Origin: Cucumis sativus
Taxonomy: Eukaryota > Streptophyta > Magnoliopsida > Cucurbitales > Cucurbitaceae
Assembly (NCBI RefSeq): GCF_000004075.3
Contig: NC_026655.2
Coordinates: 744,001-808,000, forward strand
Direction: 5' to 3'
DNA: 64,000 bases
Below are positions 12,301-23,514 of this stretch, in pieces. The notes under the pieces were generated by a model. The model was not told where the DNA came from and ran no database searches. It saw nothing but the letters and a program-made list of their open reading frames with translations. The translations under genes and the position numbers were made by a program. How positions within the stretch are numbered: the stretch's first letter is position 1; every line of letters begins with the position of its first letter.

Positions 12301-14087
12301 CAGGACATTATTTACTAACAGAGAGGCTGTTAGAGAAAATGATAGAAACAGCAGCCAAGACAGGAATTGAAGGAAGGATTATCAACGTTTCATCGGTGGT
12401 TCATGGCTGGGTGAAGAAAGATGGTTTAAGCTTTCGTCAAATGCTCAACCCAAACAGGTATGGCCAATCATATTTAGAGCCTCCTTGCACTAAAAAACCA
12501 CGTAAGAGCGTGTGCCCTCAAGTGGAGTTAATAAGTTAATAAATCTAAGGTTGATATGTTGGAGGTGATAAGTTTTTGTTCGGAGTGTGGAACAAAAGTT
12601 ACTCAATAATTGTGAAAAGTAGATTAAGACGAAGTTATTTGGTAAATGTGAAAACTAGAGATAAAAAGGGAAAGATGAAGTTCTTTAGTAAATGTAGAAA
12701 GTACTGAAAAATACTAAGATGAATTTACTTAAAAAGTATTAAAAAAATACAACATAAACTGAGTTGTTTATACCTACCTAACAAGTCTGCAAGTCAAACA
12801 ATCCTATAATGTTTAGGGCAAGGAGTGAAGTTGTTTAGTCTAAAAAGATATCTCATTGGTTGTTTGGTTGTGGTGTCCACAATGTACGTAGTTTAATAAG
12901 TCATGAAAGTGTGTTCAAGGTACAAACTATTTTAGTTTGATTATTCGTAAGTACTCGAGTTAACTTACGATTAATCTCACAGAATATCTTATCTAACCCT
13001 ATAATATTTGAGTGTCAATTAGGATACCATATCACAAGTAGGTGACCACCATAGGTTGAACCAACCTCTTTGTCTTGTATCAAGGTCATACCTCCATATT
13101 TATGACTAGGCCAACTTATGATTGGTTAATAATATTATAGTTAATTGTAAGTTAATAAGAATTAAAAACAACGTCTAAAATTGGTCTAAAATTGGAGTTC
13201 TAAACATAAAATGAGCTATAATAGTACACTCTACCTATACCCCTAATCCTCTCTCTGCCATGGTGGAAGAAATATTGAAGAATCGTGGTTTATTTGCAGT
13301 TACAATGGCACTCGTGCATATGCTCAATCAAAACTAGCCAATATCTTGCATGCTAAGGAACTATCAAGGCAACTTCAGGTAGAGTCTTCCAGTATCATTT
13401 CGCATTCTTCCTTATTCAATAAAATGAACCCTCAACCTTATTCCTAAAAGTATCAAATTCTTCAAATACTCAGCTAGCTAACAATTCTAAGAAACATAAG
13501 CAATTAAATGAGAAATTGAAAAGAATTCAGTGACTCACCCGAGGTCTTTTTGGTGGGGTGGCAGGGAAGAAATGCCAGAGTCACCATAAATGCAGTTCAT
13601 CCAGGAATTGTAAAAACTGCCATCATTAGAGCTCACAAGGGCTTTATCACAGGTAGATGTTATAGTATTTCCTGCAACTTCACTGTTAACTTGTTTCTTA
13701 TGCATATGAATAATGTAAAGCATTCACCCTTCAACACGAGCAAGAGGGCAACTGACTTCTCAAACTTTCCTGTGCAGATTCATTGTTTTTTATGGCATCA
13801 AAGTTACTTAAAACTACAAGTCAGGTATGATTAATCATCAGAAGCAACCCCCAACACCATTAATGATTGATTTAACTCACAAAATACATAAAATGGCTAT
13901 GCAGGGAGCATCAACAACATGCTACGTAGCACTGAGTTCGCAAACAGAAGGAAAGAGTGGAAAATTTTACGCAGATTGTAACGAGACTAACTGCTCATCC
14001 TTAGCCAATGATGAGTTAGAAGCACAAAAGTTATGGACTCAAACTCGCAACTTAATCAATAGACGACTAAGCAAACTTCCCTCCTAG
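9327..14087 (+). CDS. Short-chain dehydrogenase/reductase, TIC32/retinol dehydrogenase-like
   Basis: Eight exons join in phase: 9327-9495, 10253-10484, 10897-10976, 12304-12457, 13300-13378, 13565-13652, 13778-13824, 13905-14087 (343 aa). All introns are GT-AG. It belongs to the NAD(P)H-dependent SDR family. The glycine-rich TGATSGIG cofactor loop (residues 56-63) is created across the first splice junction, NNAG is at 135-138, VSS at 189-191, and the catalytic YxxxK pair is Tyr219/Lys223 in YAQSK. The N-terminal PSGYGSKSTAEQV segment is typical of plant TIC32-like reductases, which have been linked to the chloroplast inner envelope; the true substrate cannot be told from sequence. The start is uncertain: ATG 9285 is in frame (357 aa) but sits at the predicted transcription start. 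A pure 17-residue serine run (31-47) separates the N terminus from the Rossmann fold. It converges on SPC25, 0.7 kb away. Confidence 0.9.
9417..9467 (+). repeat. Coding (TCT)17 microsatellite, poly-serine
   Basis: Seventeen uninterrupted TCT codons inside exon 1 of the SDR gene, preceded by a proline codon and followed by Thr-Ser-Gln. It lies just before the first beta strand of the Rossmann fold, where length variation may be tolerated. Confidence 0.95.
10693..10864. mobile_element. Degenerate family A MITE-like copy in SDR intron 2/3 region
   Basis: Within the intron between 10484 and 10897. It begins near AATAGTAAAACGGTTGAAAA and ends in ATAAATATTTTGGTTGATTT, with GTGATCTATCACG in the middle. 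It resembles the family A arrangement but is strongly diverged. Confidence 0.35.
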
Positions 14088-14807
14088 TCAAATATTATTC
14101 AACATTTTGTAAAAAAATCTAGGTTTAGATGTAATGAGCATAAGTTTGTCATTAAACAGTTATATAGATAGAAAGTCAATTTAATGAATACCTGAAAGAT
14201 ACAGGGGCTAGAAAGTCTTCCCCCTTCAGCCCTATTCAAATAATGTATTACTCAACCTACAGTAAAGTCAAATAATATCAATAGGCAGTGTAAAATATTT
14301 TGCTTTCAGGAAATTCCCTGCAAAAAGAGCAACAAAGCAGACAATGATTGAAAACCTACTAATTAAAGAATGTAAATCACATCGTTATACACTAACTTAA
14401 TTTCATAGAAAAGTGAACATTCAGTGTTTCACCTTCAAGCTTTCACAATTAATTAATTTAAAACTGCACAAACCTTAACTTAAGTCCGATGATGTGGAAC
14501 CTAGAACAGATCAGATTGATACAAAGTACTGGCATTCGGTACATTTGGGATAATCACCCCATGCATTACATGAAAACCATAACTTCGTGTAAAATAATAC
14601 ACAAAAACAAATCAGATACAACGAACATACAACAGGTCATGGATAAAGCCTTCTTCAACTTCACTTTTATGATATGGACCCTTCAGAGTAGTCAGAGAAG
14701 TTCTGGAAAATGTTGAGATCAGGACCCATAATGGCATAATCAACGTTAATTGCAAAGCAATTCATGTCATGGAAGCAAAAGGCTAAGCCCATCAACCTAA
14801 TACTTGT

Positions 14808-16968
14808 TCAATCATTAACAGCCTCCAACCTTATTTCCTGACCTGCCATACGAGGTGGCATTTTATTAGTAATTCTCTTTTGCATAACAATTTGAAATGT
14901 GCTTTAAAAAAAAGATCAACCTGTTATACATAGAAGATATAGACTTATAGTATCCTCTTAGTATCACATACCCGAGAATCCTAAATCAATATCAGCAGAC
15001 ATCAAACATTAAAATTGAACATACCTTAAAACGAGGAGATCGACGCAAAGAAAATGCAGATCCACTGGAGTGGATAGCTGGGTTCTTTCTGGGTAAAATG
15101 TTCTTAGAATGTTTGTTGGTTTCCTCAACTTCATCTATGTTAATTTCTTCAGTTGAAGATTCACTTCCCTCGGTTGATGATGACAAGACTGGGGCTGACG
15201 TAGAGATTACTGATGAACCTTGGTGGAGAGACAATGCTGGAGCCCCAGCTCCTGTTGAATAGCAAACGTATAACCGTTTAGTGGAAAAATACCTTTCAAG
15301 CGAAAAGTTAAAAACTCAGGGCACACCTTCTGCTGCAGCCTCCTGGAATCTCCGTCTCATGATCCTGACGAGCTTGAACAAACCATTTGTCTTATTTAAT
15401 TCATGTATCAACTCCTTAATATCTGACAAGGATGGGTTACAATCTAACACTAAAAAGTCGAGGAAAAAAAATACAGGTTGTCAGAAGATAATGAGCTAGA
15501 AAAATCAACATATATTAAGTGCACGTATGATAACACTTACACATATAAGTATCATTTGCATGACGGATCGTAAAAGAATATTCTTCATCAGGATTGTCTA
15601 TATTTATTTTCTTGAAAGAGAATTTCACCCCTGAAATGCCGAGAGATGTTGTCAGCAAATTTATCTCAAGCTTCCCAAAAACTGTTGAGATTCTTCAAAA
15701 ACAAACTTGAATTATCATACCATATCCTCCTTCAATATGAAAATCAAGAACCCTTTTGTACCAAGAAATAGCCTCTTGTATTTCATTTCTGCACTCGCTC
15801 TCCTGGGTTTCCTTGCGTTCAGATGAAGATAGAACTATAGATAGCATTGGAAAGAGAGAGAAGTAATCAGTTATCGTATGGAACTTCGAAAGTTGAAGTT
15901 TGCAAAAGAATTGTGGAAGAGATCTTGCAAGTAAGTAGCAAATAAAGATTGATCAATGCATATCCAATTTAATTTCCCTTCAGTCCATGTGAAGTTTTCT
16001 GTTTGCATAAAGGAAGACTGGGTCTGAAAGAAAATAAGATTGACAGACATTACCTAAGGATTGCTGAGATATAATTGTAGCATATTCATCCCTCCTTGCT
16101 TTGCAGTCTTGTAAAGTATTCCTGAGCTCTTCTGTTCTGGATTTTGAAGTTGCAATGGAGTCGATGATTGTGAGGCGTTTGGCCTCTTTACGAGTCTTCA
16201 CTACAAAAATATCCAAGTATAAAGGAAATCAGCCCTTACGATGAGCGATAATTTTAAGTAAGAAACAATATACCAGCATCACAAACACCAACATTTCGCC
16301 CATCACTTACTCCAAATCCAAAGCACTACCGTTGTAAAAGATTCTCAACAATTTTAGTGGAAAAATAACTCAACTCTTAAATGCCACTTCAAGTCGAATC
16401 AATCTTCAACGAAGTAGTATATTCTAACTCATACAGCGTTGAAGGAAAGTAGCATAATCATAGCTCATACCTGCAAGAGCTTTAACCAGTTCATCTTCCG
16501 TCTCCCTCAGCCTCGCTTTTAGTTCCCCCAGTTTGCCTGAGAATTCAAAAAATATACATCAACAAATAAATAAAAAATGAAACAAGAAATTTCAAAGTAA
16601 ACTTTGCCACTTCTGAACCAACTCCAACTCAATTCCCTAGAATTACATCCATTCTGAGTCTTAATCGCTACCCATTTCAAAACCCTAATGGTCACTTCAC
16701 AAACCATTCTAATGCCGATTACAGTGTCGTAAGTGACCACAGTAACAAGTTTCACACCCATATCTTTCCCAAGTAAATTGAAGAAAATAGATAGCTCACC
16801 TTGACTTAGGGCATTTGCTCGGGACCTTACACTGATCGATTCCACTGATTTGTAAAATGAATCCGCGAAGGACTCCATCTTTTGCTGCTGAACTGGAATT
16901 TCATTTTCACGAAGGATTCGAAGTTTTTCCAACCTCGCACGAACAGAATCATTCGCCTTGTTCTCCAT
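14808..16968 (-). CDS. SPC25: Kinetochore protein SPC25
   Basis: Subunit of the NDC80 complex that links kinetochores to spindle microtubules. Exons on the - strand: 16968-16800, 16536-16471, 16200-16054, 15834-15721, 15630-15541, 15443-15327, 15251-15025, and a tentative last exon 14876-14808 (332 aa in all). The N-terminal part begins MENKANDSVRARLEKLRIL and has the IPVQQQKM stretch typical of plant SPC25. Residues about 60-160 are heptad-like and charged (KARLRETEDELVKALAVKTR), fitting the coiled coil that pairs with SPC24. The globular RWD part follows (ISWYKRVLDFHIEG, VKFSFKKINIDNPDEEYSF). A Ser/Thr/Glu-rich tail ends in SLRRSPRFK. The last exon is unsure: its acceptor is weak (CAAAAG), and an alternative CAG acceptor at 14921-14922 gives a different tail. 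ATG 16968 is preferred to upstream in-frame codons because the family starts here. Confidence 0.85.
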
Positions 16969-17137
16969 TCTCTCACAGAGCAAAGGAGTTGCTGTACACT
17001 CGTTCGCCCGCCAAATTTGCTTCAAACCTTCAAAATTAAATTATTCTTTCTGAAGAGAATATCGACGGACGATGACGATGGTGTAAATGATTCCCCTTGG
17101 GCAGGCCCTCGGTCCATTGTAGGCAATAACGATTTTG

Positions 17138-17189
17138 AGCCCAGATTGTCATGGCCCATTTTTAATGTTCGGTAAGCCCATAGAGCCCA
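17138..17189 (-). promoter_or_regulatory. Site II (TCP) element cluster of the SPC25 promoter
   Basis: Four site II elements (TGGGCT/TGGGCC on the gene strand) occur within 52 bp, at 17138-17143, 17153-17158, 17175-17180 and 17184-17189, about 170-220 bp upstream of the SPC25 start codon. In plants such clusters are TCP-factor targets in promoters of cell-cycle and ribosomal-protein genes, which matches a mitotic kinetochore gene. Confidence 0.65.
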
Positions 17190-17994
17190 TTACAAAGTGG
17201 TCCATTTAAACAGAAAAACTCCATCCAACCTTCTAAGATAAAAGATCATATCAATTACTTTTGAGTTGAACCGAACTTATTTTGACAATCGTTAGAACTC
17301 GAGACTAACCAAAGTAGGAAGGTATTTATCTCCATGAATTAGTTTTAAATTCAAAAATATTTATGACTTAAAATTTAGTCAATTTTAATTCACGAACTTT
17401 GAAATTTCAGTATTAGAGGTCAAGATTCCAATGACTCAATTTCTATTTTGATCTTTTTCTTTTTAATTCAAACATAAAATTATTTTAGTCACAAACGAAT
17501 GTTATATGTCATTTAAATTATAGTCTTTGACGGCTCACTTAGTCAGTTTTTTAATTCTTAACCAATCATGAAGTTTTCACTTTATAAGGATAAGGTTTTA
17601 GAGTTATTAAAATAGATATATGAACTTTTTTCTTCTCATGGAGAAATCATAAAGTTGTGTTTGTAGGTTGCTTTATGATCATTTAAACCTTAATACGTGA
17701 CTAAAGAATAGAATAATGAAGTTTCTATATAGACTCTAGGGTTCAACCACCATTCAAAAGGCCAACATATAAACTAATACAAGAAGAAGAAAAAAAGTGT
17801 ATATATTTGGTCCAAAAGAGAGAAAACGAAAACAAAAAGTTTATTGGTATGGCCTCTCATTTGAGAGCCGAAAGAAGAAAAGCTAAGTGCTCAAAATTAA
17901 TTAAATGATCCATTAATTAAAAACCCACAAGGAGAAGAAATTAAGTGGATCCTGGTCAACAACAAACTATTTTTATTTTATGTTTCTTACGAGA

Positions 17995-18236
17995 GGTGAT
18001 CATCTATCAGTCGAAATCGATTTTTCGACCAAATCGTCACTGAATCGACTAGTGTTGATTTAGTAAATGTTCAAACCAACATCGACTGTCGATAAGTAAA
18101 TAACAGTCGATTGATTTAACTTTATAAATTTTATTTCCAAAATTCTCGATTTAGAACTTTCACAAACCAACACCAACAACCAACGGTCGATTTGACCGGC
18201 TTGATTTTCCGATTTATCATGCTCACCACTAATTCT
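17995..18236. repeat. Dispersed repeat, family C, copy 2
   Basis: Rich in TCGATT/CGACTG motifs (aatcgactag, atcgactgtcgat, aacagtcgattgattt, cggtcgatttgaccgg), ending ATGCTCACCACTAATT. It shares the end sequence and motif spacing with 3053-3253. Probably a non-autonomous element; ends approximate. Confidence 0.45.
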
Positions 18237-19249
18237 TATAACAAGAAAAAGAAAGGATCGAAAAAAAAAAAAAGAGAGCATCACACATCGATTTAATTGA
18301 CATTTTCCACATTCTTTAGTTGTATGATTCTTGAAAAACATTTGTTTTGTCCTCCTTCCAATTATACAGCAATATACTAAATTTCAAATGATTCCATGAC
18401 TTTTTTAATGCATTTTTCTTTTTCAATGAAAACAAAACTTTTGACAATATAAAAAAGATCCATTCTTATCATATATTTAAGGTGTTTTTTAATCAAACTT
18501 GTTTGAAGGTTGGATCACTCATAATCACATTTTATTGAACTAAAAATAAAATTATTTTAATATATATTTTTTCACATTAGTCCTTAAATTTTTTTTTTTA
18601 ATTTTCAAAAGTTTTCTGCTTAAATCGAAAATTAACACAATTATCAAATAGAAGATGGATGAATGATATAATTGAACTATTATTTAAATCAAACAATAAG
18701 TTTGACTATAGTTTGAATATTAATTATGTGACAAAATAATTGGTGGGAAGAGTATATTAAAACCTCTCATATAAACGTAGTGAGGGACATTTTTCCGATT
18801 TATGAGGATTTGTTGTGAAGCTAAAATGAGACATCAACGCAGAAAGGGAAAAAGAAAAAAAACAAAGTCTATATATATATATATATTATAAAGGGAAAAA
18901 AAAAAGGAAAAAAAGTCATTTACATATAACATAAAAGAAAAAGAAAGAAATAAAGAGAGAAAAAAAGAGTCATTTATGTATAAAATTAAAAAGGGAAGAG
19001 AAAGAAAAGCCATTTATGCTTTGGAAGTGTTTGACTAAGAAGCAGCTGCCACAAGGCATTCATAATACATATAATGGAGGGCATCGTTTTTTTAATACTC
19101 ATATTTGATCAATTATTGCTCCTAAAGAAGCAATTGGAATTTAGACTTTTTTTCATTTTCCTAATTTACACATCACTTTTCGAGATCATCCGTTTGGGTT
19201 TTAATTTTAGAAAATTGAGTAAGATGAAAAAATATTAAAAAAGAAAAAT

Positions 19250-19430
19250 AGCTCGTGACATTTATTTTCTTTATATTGTGAATATGATAAAAATAGTGAT
19301 ATTAGACGGCTATTAGAAAGCTATCAGAAAGCTATCAGAAAGCTATCAGCTTTTAAATTTGTCACTTTTACAATTTAAAAAATGTAGTGACATAAATTCT
19401 AATATCATAAATTTTTTTGCTATTTTTGGA
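19250..19430. repeat. Dispersed repeat, family B, copy 1, with AGAAAGCTATC tandem units
   Basis: Contains three tandem 11-bp AGAAAGCTATC units (about 19314-19348), then GCTTTTAAATTTGTCACTTTTACAATTT in shortened form and TGTAGTGACAT. The same segment order recurs at 49592-49745 and 51860-52050. Its ends resemble inverted copies (GTGACATTTATTTT / AATGTAGTGACATAAATT). Confidence 0.5.
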
Positions 19431-22400
19431 AGCATCCAATATATAATGTCATTGAGTAAGAGTGTGTCATGTTATATGTGAAAATGTTATCGATCCTTGG
19501 TATTTTAAGGATTGTTTATAAAGTCACTCCATTTGCTATAAGTTTTTTTTGTTGAAAAAATTGATATTATAGATCTCTAAATTTTGAGTTTAAATTTTAT
19601 TTGGTATGTGAATTTTAAATACTGCACTTTCTTAAATTTTAATTTAGTTTATATGTTTAAAATTTCACGACTACACTATTTCCTATTTTTAAAATTAAAA
19701 ACACTTTTTAAGTCGTTAGGGTTAATTTGCATAATATAAAAGAGTTTAAAAAAATTGTCATCATTATTAAAATTTATTGTTAATTTTTGCACTATAATTA
19801 TTTTTAAATCAATGATTAATAGATGTTAACAAAAATGATTGTTTTAAAAGGTTAAAAGTGTAAAATTTGAAACTAACAAACCAAATAAACCAAATTGAGA
19901 CAAAACTCAAATTTACACCACATTCAAACTTAAAAACTAAATTGAAATTAACTTCTAGATTCACGATTCACAACTCAGTCAGGAAGACCAAAAGAAACTA
20001 AACTCCAAACTGGGAGGAATTAAAAAGGTAACTTTTCCTTCATTTTTATTAAACATTCAACATAAATTATTTGATTTTATACTTAAAAAAGGCTACATTG
20101 GGAATTGCAAAACAAAATTACCATTTTTTCATTTTTAAGATGATCATATGTTATAATTTCATGTAGATATATTTTGTAAGAACACGAACAAAATGTAAAA
20201 TTCTAAAATGAACCTCACTTTAAGATTAGGTTACAATACACTCCAATCCCATAACGGATGTCCAAGTAGAGAACGTCCTTAGTTTTTCAATCCACAATCA
20301 TAGGAAGCTAAAAGAAAAAAATCTATTTTCCAAAAAAGTTATACTTTAGTAAAAAGAAACCAAACTTATAGTTTGATAAGATTTACTACTCGATCCTATT
20401 TATTAACTTAATCAGCATATACACTAATTCCTACTAATTCCTATCTAAATCAGAGGTAGAACTGTTCCATCCTCACACTAAGATAAAATAAGAATACTTA
20501 GAGTGCTTTTGTGTGGTAGAAGTGGAAAGTGAAAATGTCATTGGTCATTCCCCCATATCTATATTCCAAGTTTCAGATAATAGGTTACCTAGAAAAAGTA
20601 TAGTTCAAATAAAGAAACTAATGATCTAAAACTCAATTCTACATATTGGAAACAAGGAATGTCAAACTGATCTGTACAAATAGTAAAAGGCAGAATGTAT
20701 GTTAGCTAATTATGAAAGAACATCATTTTGTATAATTGCATGAGAGTTCTAGATAGATGATTCCAAATTATTTTAGTTGTGTCTCAAAAACAATAATGGG
20801 AAATTTGAAATTTCCCCCATAAAATTTTACAATTATTGAGACAGCCCATGTTTATTTTACATAGATGCATTGACAAGACCATTGTCCTAACACTACCATT
20901 ACCCCAATCTTAGCTAGATAGAGCTATGAAAAAAGAATGTAGTTATAAATGCGAGTACCCCGAACCTATTACTTGTCACTCTAAATGATCAAGTATGGAA
21001 GACAACGCTCTTGAGATCTAAATGGATGAAATTTACGTTTTTGGACCTAAAGTGTAGTAAAAAGCCTCTAGTTCCAATAGTGCTACTAAGTATTTTTCTT
21101 GTACTCTCTCCCTTTACGAGTAGATATAGTCAACACATTGTTGGTGAACTACATAAATTCTTGTGTTTTTTTTTAAACATCAATTTTGTTTGTCCTAACA
21201 CAAACATTGTCATAAAATTGACACAAGTAAAAATAAGAAAAACATAAAAGAATAGAGGATATCGACACATATATTTATGTGATTTACTAACAGTGTACTA
21301 GCGTTCAAGAGATGACTGTTTTATTAGAGAAAAATATTTTCAAGATATAAAAGACAAAAGAGTTAGAAAATATATATAATACACTCCTCTAATCCTTATA
21401 GCCATGGTCCTAAATAGTTGTTCTGAAAATCAAGTTTTTTCAACAACACTCATACTTGATTTGTTCATGACACCAAAAAACACATCCATTTTCCAAGATA
21501 GAAATGACTTCATATCCCAAAAAAATAAATGTATACAAGATCCTTTCCCTATGAACTCATAATTAATCACATCTATTCCACATCAATCGAAGGTGTTTGC
21601 TCCCCTTTTCAAAAATTGATTCTATGAAAAATGGAAAGTAAAGACTACAAAAAAGAAAAGAAGAAGGAAAGAGAGAGAGAGAGGGAAAAGACTTTGATTA
21701 TCATCCCCAAAAGGCTGTCCTAAGTCGAGCTTTATTGGGTTTTAAAATTACTCCCACCTCCTTGTTGGAGAACAAAACAAACACAAAACTTTAAATAGAG
21801 TGATTAAAATAACATAAATCCACATCATGATCACGAGATAGCCACAAGGATAGTGACTTCCTTCCATAATAAAAACCCAAAATCCAAATTGTGATTCTAA
21901 ATTTTGGATTGGATTGGCCTCTTTCTTTATTTTATCTAAAAATCACATGACGTCTTGAAATTTTCTACTAAAAAATCTCCTAGTGCGGAATTTTCACTTC
22001 ATCATTTTGTCTCAAAAAAGAAAAATAAAAGTGAAATAAAAAGAGTTATTCAGCAGATTCACAGGCATTCGCATCTTTTATCCTATTATATATATATATA
22101 TATATATATATTTAAATCCAAACCTCTGTCTTTCCTTCCCAGATCTGTTCATAAATCTTAGATTTAGAGTTATGCCATGTGAATGATTCTGGATTCAAAT
22201 CTGTTAATCACTGTTTCTGGTATTGCCAAACTTGGCAGGATAAAGTTAGACCTTTATATATATATATATATATCTATAAATCTTCCAATGATAATGAAGG
22301 AGCTGGGAGTTATTTGTTTCTTTCTGGAGGAGGTTGTAGCAAATAGCATACATTGATAAAGGAAGCTAAGTCAGTGGAAAACTAAGGCCCAACTAGAGAG

Positions 22401-23514
22401 ATATTTTAGTACCGATAAAGCAATAACCAAACTAGAGAGTTAAAAGGAAAAAGAAATGAAATCATAGTGAAAGTTCAAATTTAGTCCTTACAATTAGTAA
22501 ATAGTCCTCTAAAAGTTGATTGTATAAAGTTTTTTTTTATAGTAAAATCATACTAAATAATTAAGTTGACATTCCACTAGGCAAATGGACTCCCCTACTT
22601 GTTTTCCAAATTAACAAGTAGGACAGGTGGTATCCAACCTGATTATTATATTAAAAGAGGTTAAAAAATATATGGGGACTAAATTCTAACTTTTATCTCA
22701 AAGATAAAATTTAAGCTTAAATCTGAAAGAAAAAACCATAAATATATATAGCTTCAAGTGCTTGAAAGAGACCCTTTATAAAACAAGTAGAAAAATAAAA
22801 TCTGTACACCAACATAATTGATTAAATCTTTATCGAAAAAAGCAAACCCCACAAAGAAAACAGCCTTATTAAGGTTAAAAACGTGAAGAAAAGCAATGTA
22901 ATCACATAAAATTTTTAAAACCAGCAGAATGGTTAGCAACACAACAACAACGCTTTCACATAAAGTTGGGCCATGATGGTTTAAGAGCATCTGGTTGGCC
23001 TGAAAGCAATGCAGTGACAAAAAACCCCAAACCTTTTTTTTTCTTTCTAATATCTGGCCTTTAATTCATCACATTCAGTCGAATAACTGTTGGTAAAAAG
23101 TTTTCTCAAAGGAACATTGTTAAGTATGCAAAATCACTTAGCTTTCATTGTGATTTGTGCCCTTCTCTTTCTCCTTACATCTCTCTTTCTCTCTCTCTTT
23201 TGTAGTTCTTTGAATTAAAATACAGTTTTCCACCTTCCTCCCACCTCTCATCTTTATGAATAAAAAATTACAAAGGAAACGCCAACCAAAAATTCCATTT
23301 TCCCTCTGCACAACCATCATGGCCTAGCTGTTCTTCTTGGATCCCAGGATTTCAGGCATTTTGAATTGTTTTTTGCTTTAATAGTTTATAGGGTACCTAA
23401 TTTAAGACATCGTAGACCGCAAGACATGATTTGGCTTCTCTTGTTTTTGGCACTCCCTAGGCTTAAATCCACTTTCTTGTTTCTCCTTTCATTGGAGTTT
23501 GTAGTTTAGTTGTA

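Larger units (their letters stand above)
17200..23514. other. Intergenic region, no supported gene
   Basis: About 6.3 kb, AT-rich. I see repeat copies at about 17995-18236 and 19250-19430, TA microsatellites near 18872, 22085 and 22257, and scattered tttagtcc/aaattctaa motifs common in decayed plant retroelement ends. The last few hundred bases (about 23040-23514) form the promoter and 5' leader of the receptor kinase. Confidence 0.6.
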
